Of a stretch of DNA of 64,000 nt, positions 52,456-60,262 are shown in pieces. Source of the DNA: Candidatus Eremiobacterota bacterium (GTDB taxonomy: Bacteria > Vulcanimicrobiota > CADAWZ01 > Ess09-12); assembly GCA_031082125.1 (NCBI GenBank), contig JAVHLM010000024.1, positions 62,357 through 126,356 on the forward strand, written 5' to 3'. A program made the translations under genes and the position numbers. Every line of letters begins with the position of its first letter. Position 1 is the first letter of the stretch. The notes under the pieces were generated by a model. That model was given only the letters and a program-made list of their open reading frames with translations. It ran no database searches and was not told the DNA's origin.

Positions 52456-53775
52456 GTGACATTGAAGAGGTTTGTTGCAAGGGAGGAATATTTTGGCTCT
52501 CTGATTTATGACAGACAGAGATGCGATTATATTCCCTTCGACAGGGACGCCACCGTTATTTTCAAGCAGAGCAGTGAGGGAAAAACCACTGACGAGATAT
52601 TTCCCACTGTGGCGAAGAATGTCTCTGAGCAGAATTTCAAGACCTTTGTACAGCTCTGCCAGTCTATCGAGCTCATCGACGGCCAGGGGCATTTCGTGGG
52701 GGATTTCATCAGCAATCCCGTCGAGGACGGCCTGCAGGCCCTCTCTTCGCCTCTGAGAGTTCACCTTCAGGTGACCAATGAATGCCAGCTCAAATGCCGC
52801 CACTGCTCTCAGGATACCCGCGATGCTTTCCAGGATGAGCTTTCTCTTGAAGAGATTAAAAAGCTTATCGATGAAATGGCGGCAATCGGGTCGTTCGAGC
52901 TTAACGTAGGCGGAGGGGAGCCTTTTCTCAGGGAAGATCTTGTACAGATAGTTGCCCATGCCCGGAAAATGGGCATCAGCGTATCCATCTCTACGAGCGG
53001 TCTCTTTGTGAGCCGGGTGGTGGCCAAAAAGATAGCCGAATTGGGCCTCAAGAAGCTGAGAATCAGCTTTGATGGCGCCACGGAAAAATCATATGACTAT
53101 TTCAGGGGAAAAGGGACTTACCGGCGGGCCATCAGGGGGATAAAGACCCTGAGAGAGCTTTTTGATATTCCCATCGTGGTTCATACGGTGCTTATGAAGC
53201 CCAACCTGAGCGAGATGCTGACCATTCTCAGGGCCGTGCAGAAGCTGCGGTGCACCACGTGGAGCGTCGATTTCGTAAAGCCCGTGGGAAGCGCCAAGGG
53301 CCTGAAGCAGTTCCTGCTTGATCCTGCCGATGCGGCGCAGGCGATGAAAACGATAAGGCGCCTTGCCGAGGCCTCGTCAATAAAAATAGTGATGCCCCAG
53401 TTCCCTTACAAAGCCCCCAAGAAAGGCATTTACAGGGGATTTGGATGCGTGGGCGCCAATCTTTACTGCTTTGTGAGTGCCCGGGGCGAAGTGAAGCCCT
53501 GTTCTTTTGTCTCGGGAGACTATTTCTCCGGGAATATCCGCCAGGCCTCTCTCAGGGAGCTGTGGCAGAAGGGCCCGGGCCACCAGAAATTCAGGGAGCT
53601 TGCCGGAAACGAGAACTGCCTTAACTGTGAATTTTATAACTCCTGCCGCGGCGGCTGCCGGGCCAGGGCCATCTATGAAGGAATCCCTGACGGAGTCGAT
53701 CCCCTCTGTTTTGTGCAGTATGAGCGCCCTGAGCCAGAGCCGGTGAAGAAAGTTGATTCACTCGGTTTCATGTGA
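52456..53775 (+). CDS. radical SAM/SPASM protein with PqqD-like (RRE) N-domain
   Basis: A 439-residue enzyme. Residues 1-85 read like a PqqD/RRE winged helix (REEYFGSLIYDRQRCDYIPF, then TTDEIFPTVA and FVQLCQSIELID), which in peptide-modifying enzymes binds the leader peptide. The radical SAM cluster cysteines are C110, C114 and C117 (NECQLKCRHC), with GGGEPFL and STSGLFVS barrel motifs. A C-terminal SPASM region has CVGANLYCFVSARGEVKPCSF and NCLNCEFYNSCRGGCRA. This layout is that of RiPP maturases such as PqqE- and MftC-like enzymes. GTG start. The 94-residue protein just upstream is a candidate substrate; no peptidase or transporter gene is adjacent. Confidence 0.85.
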   Translation: MTLKRFVAREEYFGSLIYDRQRCDYIPFDRDATVIFKQSSEGKTTDEIFPTVAKNVSEQNFKTFVQLCQSIELIDGQGHFVGDFISNPVEDGLQALSSPLRVHLQVTNECQLKCRHCSQDTRDAFQDELSLEEIKKLIDEMAAIGSFELNVGGGEPFLREDLVQIVAHARKMGISVSISTSGLFVSRVVAKKIAELGLKKLRISFDGATEKSYDYFRGKGTYRRAIRGIKTLRELFDIPIVVHTVLMKPNLSEMLTILRAVQKLRCTTWSVDFVKPVGSAKGLKQFLLDPADAAQAMKTIRRLAEASSIKIVMPQFPYKAPKKGIYRGFGCVGANLYCFVSARGEVKPCSFVSGDYFSGNIRQASLRELWQKGPGHQKFRELAGNENCLNCEFYNSCRGGCRARAIYEGIPDGVDPLCFVQYERPEPEPVKKVDSLGFM

Positions 53776-53781
53776 TATACT
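53753..53781 (+). promoter_or_regulatory. sigma70-type promoter of the crotonase gene
   Basis: TTGATT (53753-53758), a spacer of exactly 17 bp, and TATACT (53776-53781). The -35 box lies inside the last codons of the radical SAM gene, so the crotonase gene can be expressed separately. Confidence 0.6.
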
Positions 53782-53894
53782 ATTTTTACATCCCTCGCTC
53801 AGTTTATAAAGGCATTTTTTCCCATTTAGGAATACCTTTCAATGCAGGTGGTATCTTGTTGATGAGAGGCCTTTTCCTGAAAGGCAGGTAAGCA

Positions 53895-54680
53895 ATGAAA
53901 ACATTCCAGACAATCGCCGTTGAGGAAGTGGACCGGATGGCCTGGATCACCATCAACAGGCCCGAAGCAAGGAATGCCCTCTCGAGCCAGGTTCTTGACG
54001 AGCTTGCCGCGGCGCTCAAAGAGCTCTCTCATACCCCGGAAGTGAAAGTGATCCTCATCACCGGCTCGGGAGACAAAGCCTTTGTGGCGGGAGCCGACAT
54101 CAGGGAGCTCGAAAGCCTTGACAGGCAGGGCGCCATCGCCTTCTCCAGGAAGGGGCAGGCCCTCATGGAGCTCATTGAAAGCCTGGAAAAACCCGTCATA
54201 GCCGTGGTGAACGGCTATGCCCTCGGGGGAGGGTGCGAGCTTGCCATGGCCTGTGATATGAGGATTGCTTCGGAAAAAGCGCAGTTCGGGCAGCCTGAAA
54301 TCACCCTGGGCCTCATCCCGGGCTACGGAGGAACGCAGCGCCTGCCAAGGCTTGTGGGAAAGGAGCGCGCGATGGGGCTGCTGCTCACGGGCAGGATTAT
54401 CACGGCGCAGGAAGCGCTGAAGATAGGGCTTGTCATGGTGGTGGTACCCCATGAAAGTCTGCGAGACGAGGCCCGGGTCCTTGCTCAGAAAGTGTCTGAG
54501 AAAAGCGGCCCCGTTGCTGCCCTTATCAAAAAGGCGGTGAACAGGGGGATGGAGGTTACGCTCGGGGTGGGCTGTGCCGTGGAAAGAGAGCTTTTTGGCT
54601 CAGCCTTTGAGCTGGAAGACAAAAAGGAGGGCATAAGCGCCTTCCATGAAAAAAGATCGCCTCGCTTCGCCGATAAATAA
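53895..54680 (+). CDS. enoyl-CoA hydratase/isomerase (crotonase family)
   Basis: A 261-residue crotonase. The CoA-binding and oxyanion motifs are present: INRPEARNALSS, FVAGADIRELE near 71, NGYALGGGCELAMACDMRIAS near 106, with the first catalytic Glu, and QPEITLGLIPGYGGTQRLPR with the second Glu near 135. Both glutamates argue for a true enoyl-CoA hydratase rather than an isomerase. It would hydrate crotonyl-CoA or longer trans-2-enoyl-CoA in fatty acid or butyrate-type metabolism. No other beta-oxidation genes are nearby. The internal promoter upstream suggests independent transcription. Confidence 0.93.
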   Translation: MKTFQTIAVEEVDRMAWITINRPEARNALSSQVLDELAAALKELSHTPEVKVILITGSGDKAFVAGADIRELESLDRQGAIAFSRKGQALMELIESLEKPVIAVVNGYALGGGCELAMACDMRIASEKAQFGQPEITLGLIPGYGGTQRLPRLVGKERAMGLLLTGRIITAQEALKIGLVMVVVPHESLRDEARVLAQKVSEKSGPVAALIKKAVNRGMEVTLGVGCAVERELFGSAFELEDKKEGISAFHEKRSPRFADK

Positions 54681-54807
54681 GGAGGAGCTCCCGACAGGAT
54701 CGGCCTGGCTTGAATCTTTTTGCGGTTTTGTGCACCTATAAGTGAGACAGAGAGGAATAAGCGGCACAGGGAAGTAATATATTGACTCACGGGACTGATG
54801 AGATTTC

Positions 54808-55119
54808 ATGATGATAAGAAAAAAGCACTATGAACACCATCTGAAGGCCAAGGCTCTTGAGCCCCAGGAGCGTTTCTGCGCCCTTATCAAAAAAAGAGTC
54901 TGCATTCTCATTGAATATCAGGATTACAAGAGCATCAACGTCAAGGGCGAGCCGGGAACGCTCTACTGCGAGAATATCATTGACTGCTATCAAAATGACC
55001 GGCACTGCAAGTGGAGCGGTATCAGCCCCTCGTACCCGGACCCCCTCGTTCCCCTTGAGGAAATGGCACGGTTTCTCGAACCCGGAGAATCTGTGGAGGA
55101 AAAAAGGCGCTGTTCATAA
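54808..55119 (+). CDS. small hypothetical protein, 103 residues
   Basis: Not recognised. It is soluble and charged, starting MIRKKHYEHHLKAKALEP, with five cysteines spread between residues 24 and 67 (RFCALIKKRVCILIEY, YCENIIDCYQNDRHC) that could hold a metal or disulfides, and a late SPSYPDPLVPLEEM segment. ATG 54808 and 54811 are equally possible and the ribosome site is weak. It lies after the crotonase gene and converges on the lytic transglycosylase gene. The cysteine spacing and codon use make it more likely real than not. Confidence 0.5.
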   Translation: MMIRKKHYEHHLKAKALEPQERFCALIKKRVCILIEYQDYKSINVKGEPGTLYCENIIDCYQNDRHCKWSGISPSYPDPLVPLEEMARFLEPGESVEEKRRCS

Positions 55120-55135
55120 ATCTCTGCCCGCGAGG

Positions 55136-56221
55136 CTACGGTCTTTGAGGGGCGTTCCTTTCGCTTCCAGAGGTCCCCGTGAGTTTTTCCATGGTAGTGA
55201 GGCTTTGCGGCATATCCCTGGTCTGGCTCAAGAGCTCCTTATAAAGATAGGTAATAAAAAAGACATAATTCCTTGTTTCCGAAAAAGGCGGAATGCCGCT
55301 GTATTTTGACACATTGCCCGGCCCCGCGTTGTAGCTTGCCAGTGCCAGGGCTGTCTGGTTGGGCTTGCCTTCCCACATGGCAAGCAGGGAGCTCAGGTAT
55401 TTCACGGCACCCCCTATATTCTGCATCACGTCGTCGGGATCGACCCCCAGCCCTGCGGCGGTTCCCGGCATGAGCTGACCCAGGCCTATGGCGCCGCTCC
55501 ACGAGACGGCATCGGTATCCATGGCCGATTCGATCGTGAAAAGGGCTGTCATGAGCCTGGGATCAATGCCACATTTCTTGCAGTAATAGATGATGCTCTT
55601 TGTTATCTGAAGGGTGAGATCCTTGGTATAATGTGGATTATGCATCTTTATCCAGTAAAAGAGATAGGGAGTGTAAGGAGAGCTTACCTGGTAAGTTTCT
55701 TTTCCTGCGGAAAAGGTAAAGTCATCGGGAATGCCATAGAGCTCCCTCGATGCGCTGAAGCCGCTTTCCTGCCCTGCCTCGAGCAGGATGATAGACCAGG
55801 CGTCAAGGTAGTAAAGCCTGTTCTGCTTGTCGAGTACGATGGTCCCCTTGATCCCGACGCGGTAGCCTTTCCTGTTGTAATCGAGGTTTCTCGCCGTGTC
55901 ATCGGCCAGGGCCCATACATAATCATCGCCAATCCTCAGGAGCATAAAGGAATAGCCATCCTGGTAAGCAAACTCCTCGATGATCCCGGTCCAGAATACT
56001 CTCCCCGCGCATGCTTTTTTAAGAGCCTCGAGATGCTCCTTCGAGGCTGGTGCGAGCCTCTCAAGCTCCCGCACTTTTTTCAGGGTGAGCTTTTCATTGA
56101 CAAGGTTTTTCTGGAATTTCCACTGGGGCTCCCAGGATCCCGCCATGGCCTGTCCCCCTGTGAAACAGACCAGCGTGAGCATCATGAGGAGTGCCAACCC
56201 CATGCTTGGTAATGCTTTCAT
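55136..56221 (-). CDS. periplasmic SLT-type lytic transglycosylase
   Basis: A 361-residue protein with a signal peptide (MKALPSMGLALLMMLTLVCF, cleavage near QAMA/GS). Residues 30-190 are a beta-rich region of unknown role (KVRELERLAPASKEHLEALK, GVDYVWALAD-like strands). Residues about 190-330 are a lysozyme-like SLT domain: GIDPRLMTALFTIESAMDTD with the catalytic Glu, WSGAIGLGQLMPGTA, and LALASYNAGPGNVSKYSG. It would cleave peptidoglycan glycan strands to 1,6-anhydro products. It is transcribed alone, divergently from the lipoprotein gene at 56.4 kb. Confidence 0.9.
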   Translation of the reverse strand: MKALPSMGLALLMMLTLVCFTGGQAMAGSWEPQWKFQKNLVNEKLTLKKVRELERLAPASKEHLEALKKACAGRVFWTGIIEEFAYQDGYSFMLLRIGDDYVWALADDTARNLDYNRKGYRVGIKGTIVLDKQNRLYYLDAWSIILLEAGQESGFSASRELYGIPDDFTFSAGKETYQVSSPYTPYLFYWIKMHNPHYTKDLTLQITKSIIYYCKKCGIDPRLMTALFTIESAMDTDAVSWSGAIGLGQLMPGTAAGLGVDPDDVMQNIGGAVKYLSSLLAMWEGKPNQTALALASYNAGPGNVSKYSGIPPFSETRNYVFFITYLYKELLSQTRDMPQSLTTMEKLTGTSGSERNAPQRP

Positions 56222-56411
56222 ATATTCCGGCCGTCCCTCCTCAATTGTGCCTGATGGGTATGAGGTTTCGCCCTTCCCCGGAATTGTCCTCCAGGAAGGA
56301 GCCCCGGACCAGAGAGGAAGAAAGCAACTTAGCGAGAATATAGTCCTTTCATGCCGGAGGCCCTTTCAGGTTCCGGAGTGTTCCCCGAGGCGGGAAAAAG
56401 GAGGTTCCATA

Positions 56412-56996
56412 ATGAAAAAATTCCCGGGAATCCTGGTGGCATTTTTTTTGATATCGGTCATGGCGCTCCTCTGCGGGTGCGGTGGCAAATTCCAGCCGGG
56501 GCGCCGCGGGAAGCCCTCGCCGTCCCCTACGGCCTCTCCTTCGCCGAAAAATGACTCTTACGAGAACAAGACCGTAGGCTACCGGTTCTCCATTCCTCCC
56601 GACTGGGTGGCTCCCAATCCTGAATTTGCCGGTGATATATACCTCGAGTACGGTGAGGCACCCTTTTCACCGGTCCCCTCATTTAACAGCCAGAGTGAGA
56701 AGGTGAAGGGCGTGTCAAGCGCCGATCTTCATGATCCCAAGTACCAGAGAACTCTCAAGGATGAAATTGAGCCGGGTCTCAAGGCTGCGGAGGAGAACAA
56801 TATAAAAATGGGTTCCGTGCCTGCCTACCAGATTGTCTATGGCGTTGATCAGGGCGACAACTCCATCATCATCCACCAGACCTATGTATATCACAATGGA
56901 TATCTTATCGTTTTTACCGGCGGCTGCAGGGAGGACAAGTACCTCGAGTTCGAGTCCGTCTTTGACGGCTTTATCGAGTCGGTAGTCCTGGACTGA
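56412..56996 (+). CDS. lipoprotein with PsbP/DUF1795-like domain
   Basis: A 194-residue lipoprotein. The leader MKKFPGILVAFFLISVMALLC is followed by a CGCGG lipobox region, and a Pro/Ser/Thr linker (GKPSPSPTASPSPK). The domain that follows starts YENKTVGYRFSIPPDWVA, a pattern common to PsbP/DcrB (DUF1795) proteins, and ends VFDGFIESVVLD. Such proteins sit at the membrane face and have varied or unknown roles. AGGAGG lies eight bases before ATG 56412, so the longer upstream frame is discarded. It converges tail to tail with the next gene, two bases apart. Confidence 0.75.
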   Translation: MKKFPGILVAFFLISVMALLCGCGGKFQPGRRGKPSPSPTASPSPKNDSYENKTVGYRFSIPPDWVAPNPEFAGDIYLEYGEAPFSPVPSFNSQSEKVKGVSSADLHDPKYQRTLKDEIEPGLKAAEENNIKMGSVPAYQIVYGVDQGDNSIIIHQTYVYHNGYLIVFTGGCREDKYLEFESVFDGFIESVVLD

Positions 56997-56998
56997 GC

Positions 56999-58681
56999 CT
57001 ATTTCTTCTGTGCCTCTTCCTGGGCTTTCTTCAGAAGCTCCGTGGCTTTCTGGACTTTCTGGAGTTTGCCCACACCCTGCCAGATGATCTGTACTCCGGC
57101 GATGAGGTTGTTCTTGTCGCCCTGCTGGATGTACTGCCTGAAAAAGGAGATGCCTGTGAGGATATCGTCGGTGCCCTCTCTGAACACTTCCTTTGCCTCC
57201 TCGAGCATTTCCTTGATCTGTATCGCCTGTTCCCTCTGCTCGCCCTTGAGGGAGTCAAGGTTTACCTGCGGGAGGGGGCCGTATGCCTTTCTGCCCTCGA
57301 CGACAAGCAGCTCAAGCTCGTTGACAATCTCGGTGAATTCCTCTATGGCGATGTGTCCCTCAGAAACCTTGTTCACCGCGTCGAAGACCTTGTAAATATT
57401 CTCCGTCATCGTGATTTCTTCGGTGGGAGCCCTGCCTTCTACATGCTCGTCTTGCTCGTCAAGCTCGAAGGTCCTCGCGGGCTGCAGCATTTCCGCCGAG
57501 GCGGGGAGCACGGCACCGCATTTTTCGCAGGTTTTCCTGTCGGAAGGATTATAGTGGGAGCACCTGATGCAGGGCGTTTTTCCTTCGCGCTCGGAAATTG
57601 ACTGGAAAATTTCGCTCGTGGCCTGGAGCTGCTTTACTCCCTCTGTGAGCTTTGAGGCGGCCTGGGCGAGGAGGAGCGTGTCTCTCACCTCCAGGAACCG
57701 GTAATAGTCTGCAATAGCCCCTTCATAGGTGGTGAGGGCCTTCACGGCGTTCTCCATCTCTTCCTTCACAAGCACGGAATCGACGGGGTTTCTTCTCACT
57801 GCCTCAAACTGCATCTTGGTGTTCAGGAAGTTATCTTCAAGGGTCTTCAGGGCCTCAAGGAACATCTCCTCGGACTCTGCAGTGGCTCCAAGGGTCATGC
57901 TCAGGTTGATCACAAGGTTCGCCTGAGGTGACGTAGTGGGCATCTGGGTCATCCGCTTCAGATTTACGGCAGGGATAAGCTCCATTATGCGCTCAGCGGC
58001 ATGGGTATAATTGTCAATGCCGGCCTTCACCACGTCATTGTCCTGATTCTTGATGCCGGACCTTATGTCGGCGCAGGCTTGCTGGTGGGCTTCGTAGGCT
58101 TTCTTCAGGAGTTCCTCCTCGGGAATGAGGTTCTGCCTGTTGAGCTCTGCCATTGCCCTGTGAACGACGATATATTCGCGCTCGATGATGGTCTGGAGCT
58201 TTTCGGTCCACGCGGGGAGCTCCTCTTGAGATGCCTCGTTGAGGCTGTTGAAGGTGGAGAGGACAAGGTTCAGGATAGGAATCGATGTCGGTCCCATGGC
58301 AACGAGGGCCCTGTTGCGGTAAGCCAGGAAAGCATCATTCATGCTGCCTGAGGCTCCTCTCACCTTTTCGGCGCCCCTTACAATGTCAAACTTGTCGCCG
58401 GTGCGGAAAAATTGTTCCAGCACGTCAAGGGCTTCGTAATAGGCGGCGAAGCACTCCATGGCCTGTTCGGTCTCTCTCTGGCATTCCTGCTGTATCTGAG
58501 GAGGCTGCTCCTGGGAGGTTTTCTGGAAATCGGCCTGCATCTCTCCCAGAGAACCCCGGGTTTTCTCTATGGCTTCTGCGAGCTTTTCCTTGTCGGCTCT
58601 TCCTTCAAGGACATCAAGGCAGATATCAAGTAGCATGTGTCCTGTTTCGCTTGTGGCAGGTGCATTTTCTCCCTGTAGCAT
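56999..58681 (-). CDS. helical repeat protein with central zinc ribbon
   Basis: A 560-residue, almost all-helical soluble protein, not recognised. About residues 15-385 hold several related helical bundles with similar segments (AYYEALDVLEQFFRTGDKFDIVRGAEKV, IADYYRFLEVRDTLLLAQAASKL). Near 391 is a zinc ribbon, CIRCSHYNPSDRKTCEKCGA. A further helical module to the end includes ISFFRQYIQQGDKNNLIAGV, similar to the earlier segments. The repeated theme suggests internal duplication. No membrane segment or signal peptide is seen. It probably acts as a scaffold; function unknown. Confidence 0.65.
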   Translation of the reverse strand: MLQGENAPATSETGHMLLDICLDVLEGRADKEKLAEAIEKTRGSLGEMQADFQKTSQEQPPQIQQECQRETEQAMECFAAYYEALDVLEQFFRTGDKFDIVRGAEKVRGASGSMNDAFLAYRNRALVAMGPTSIPILNLVLSTFNSLNEASQEELPAWTEKLQTIIEREYIVVHRAMAELNRQNLIPEEELLKKAYEAHQQACADIRSGIKNQDNDVVKAGIDNYTHAAERIMELIPAVNLKRMTQMPTTSPQANLVINLSMTLGATAESEEMFLEALKTLEDNFLNTKMQFEAVRRNPVDSVLVKEEMENAVKALTTYEGAIADYYRFLEVRDTLLLAQAASKLTEGVKQLQATSEIFQSISEREGKTPCIRCSHYNPSDRKTCEKCGAVLPASAEMLQPARTFELDEQDEHVEGRAPTEEITMTENIYKVFDAVNKVSEGHIAIEEFTEIVNELELLVVEGRKAYGPLPQVNLDSLKGEQREQAIQIKEMLEEAKEVFREGTDDILTGISFFRQYIQQGDKNNLIAGVQIIWQGVGKLQKVQKATELLKKAQEEAQKK

Positions 58682-58811
58682 GGCGCTCCTCCGTTGTGCT
58701 TTTAGTGTTTTTTATATATTTTGATTCTCTGCAGCGGAATTCCTCTAATTTCATGGTAAATTTGTGGCTCCCCGGGGATCATGGCGGGCAGCGGCTGAGG
58801 TGAAAAATGAA

Positions 58812-58833
58812 GGAGAGGCATTTCTGCCTCTCC
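58812..58833 (-). terminator. terminator of the DUF1521 gene
   Basis: GGAGAGGCA and TGCCTCTCC form a perfect 9-bp stem with a four-base loop, 45 bases beyond the minus-strand stop codon. The T run that follows is interrupted. Confidence 0.5.
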
Positions 58834-58877
58834 CTGTGCTTCTCCTCCGATGCGAACTCTTTGTTATTGCAATTTCT

Positions 58878-59948
58878 CTAGGTTCCGCCAAGCCTCGGAT
58901 CGTCGTAGAGATCATGGACGTGCTTGTTGTTCCACCAGTGGTTATCAACGCGGGCCAGATCCCTGTACATCGGCGTCACGTTAAGGTTCTCATCCTGCTT
59001 GTAGATGTCCTTGTAAATGAAGTTCCCGTTCCTGCCGTAGCCGACATAGGCGGTCTCGCCGTCTGTCTGGTTGGCATCGTTCCAGTAACGCTGGTAAGGA
59101 TTGTAGCTCACGTTCTGGATCTTGTTGCCGTTGGCGTCAATCTTGATCGACTCGGCGCCGTCATAGATGCTGTAATTCTCAATGACTCCCTGGGGACCTG
59201 TGGCATTCATGGTGATCTTGGTGCCGTCGGCAAGGATGAGTGACCTGGTCTTCTCGTCCCAGTCCTTGATGTGCTTCCCGTCAACGTACTCGTGGGGATC
59301 ACCTGAATGCTCCACCTTGTGCTTCCCTGAGGGATCAGTTATGGTGAGCTTGCCACCGTTAATCTCCACATTCCAGCCGCCGCTTGTTTTGTAGGTGATC
59401 GGCTTCCCTGCGCCATCCTGGCTGAGCTGGCCGCCGTAGTTCATGGGAGGCTGGGGCTGCTGGTAAGGCGGGTAATATCCTGCATTGGCGTAAGAACCGC
59501 CCTGGCCTGCGTAAGCGTTCGCGTAGCTGCCATAGTTGCCGTAGGAACCATAGCTGTTGTAACCCGGGAAGCCCATCAGGCTTGTGGAATTGCCGCCATA
59601 CTGATTATATCCACCACCGCCGTAATAAGGAGGCTGCGGGTAGTAGGGGCACATCTGGCTCTGCTGGGATGACTGCTGGTTGTTGCAGTTATTGAATATA
59701 AGAGCGAGAAGGCCTGCCGTGGCTCCTCCCATGATGGCGCCGCCCAGAGGGTTGCCCATGGTCATCCCGCACAGGCCGCCCATTGCCGCGCCTCCCAGGA
59801 AGCCCTGCATGGGATTTCCCTGAATGCCTGATGAGGCTCCGAACATTCCCGATGCGAAACCGAACATTCCGCCAATCGGCCCAAACATGATTCCCATTGG
59901 AATCGAACCCATCATTCCACCGGCTATGCTCTGCATGAAGTCGCTCAT
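58878..59948 (-). CDS. DUF1521 (metal-inducible self-cleavage) protein with glycine-zipper N-terminus
   Basis: A 356-residue protein. Residues 1-90 are Gly/Met/Ala-rich with glycine-zipper repeats (GGMMGSIPMGIMFGPIGGMFG), hydrophobic enough to enter a membrane. Residues 100-175 are Tyr/Gly/Pro/Asn-rich. Residues about 188-275 match DUF1521: GGWNVEINGGKLTITDPSGK, the motif GDPH at 216-219, GKHIKDW and DGTKITMNATGPQG. In the rhizobial effector NopE1 this domain cuts itself between Asp and Pro of GDPH when calcium is bound. A C-terminal region of about 80 residues follows. ATG 59948 lies seven bases after AGGTG. No signal peptide; TGTTAACA-type promoter. Confidence 0.8.
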   Translation of the reverse strand: MSDFMQSIAGGMMGSIPMGIMFGPIGGMFGFASGMFGASSGIQGNPMQGFLGGAAMGGLCGMTMGNPLGGAIMGGATAGLLALIFNNCNNQQSSQQSQMCPYYPQPPYYGGGGYNQYGGNSTSLMGFPGYNSYGSYGNYGSYANAYAGQGGSYANAGYYPPYQQPQPPMNYGGQLSQDGAGKPITYKTSGGWNVEINGGKLTITDPSGKHKVEHSGDPHEYVDGKHIKDWDEKTRSLILADGTKITMNATGPQGVIENYSIYDGAESIKIDANGNKIQNVSYNPYQRYWNDANQTDGETAYVGYGRNGNFIYKDIYKQDENLNVTPMYRDLARVDNHWWNNKHVHDLYDDPRLGGT

Positions 59949-59982
59949 TATGGTCACCTCGCTGTTTAGTTTTTCTGAGTAT

Positions 59983-60011
59983 ATTATCTCTCATTTTTCA
60001 GAAGAAGTCAA
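59983..60011 (-). promoter_or_regulatory. sigma70-type promoter of the DUF1521 gene
   Basis: Minus strand TTGACT (60006-60011), a spacer of exactly 17 bp, and GATAAT (59983-59988). This is the best match to consensus among the four promoters that carry TGTTAACA sites. Confidence 0.7.
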
Positions 60012-60025
60012 GAGGTGTTTTACAA

Positions 60026-60053
60026 TGTTAACAAAGATTTAACAATGTTAACA
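60026..60053 (-). promoter_or_regulatory. TGTTAACA-type operator array upstream of the DUF1521 gene
   Basis: Three copies: TGTTAACA (60026-60033), ATTTAACA (60037-60044) and TGTTAACA (60046-60053). The nearest copy is 14 bases upstream of the -35 box, the same distance as the perfect copy at 982 from its -35 box. Confidence 0.6.
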
Positions 60054-60262
60054 TATTGGCAATAAACAGGCCATGCCGTTTGTGGGGAGGCAGGGCTGAA
60101 AAGCCCTTCATTATAAGGAAAACAGAGGCTTGCAGGATTTTATGACGACGGGTTCAATATATCATAGGTATCATGGGAAATGCGCTGATGAAGTTTCCCG
60201 GTGCATAGAGAAAAAGAGCGCACAGGGCATGAAGCAGACCTGCCGGAGGCACGAGTCGAGCC
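60054..60262. other. intergenic stretch with no recognisable gene
   Basis: The rest of the 314-base divergent gap between the DUF1521 and ATP-grasp genes. I see no convincing frame, hairpin or promoter here apart from a GGAGG at 60245-60249, 13 bases before the ATP-grasp ATG, which is a rather distant ribosome site. Confidence 0.4.
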
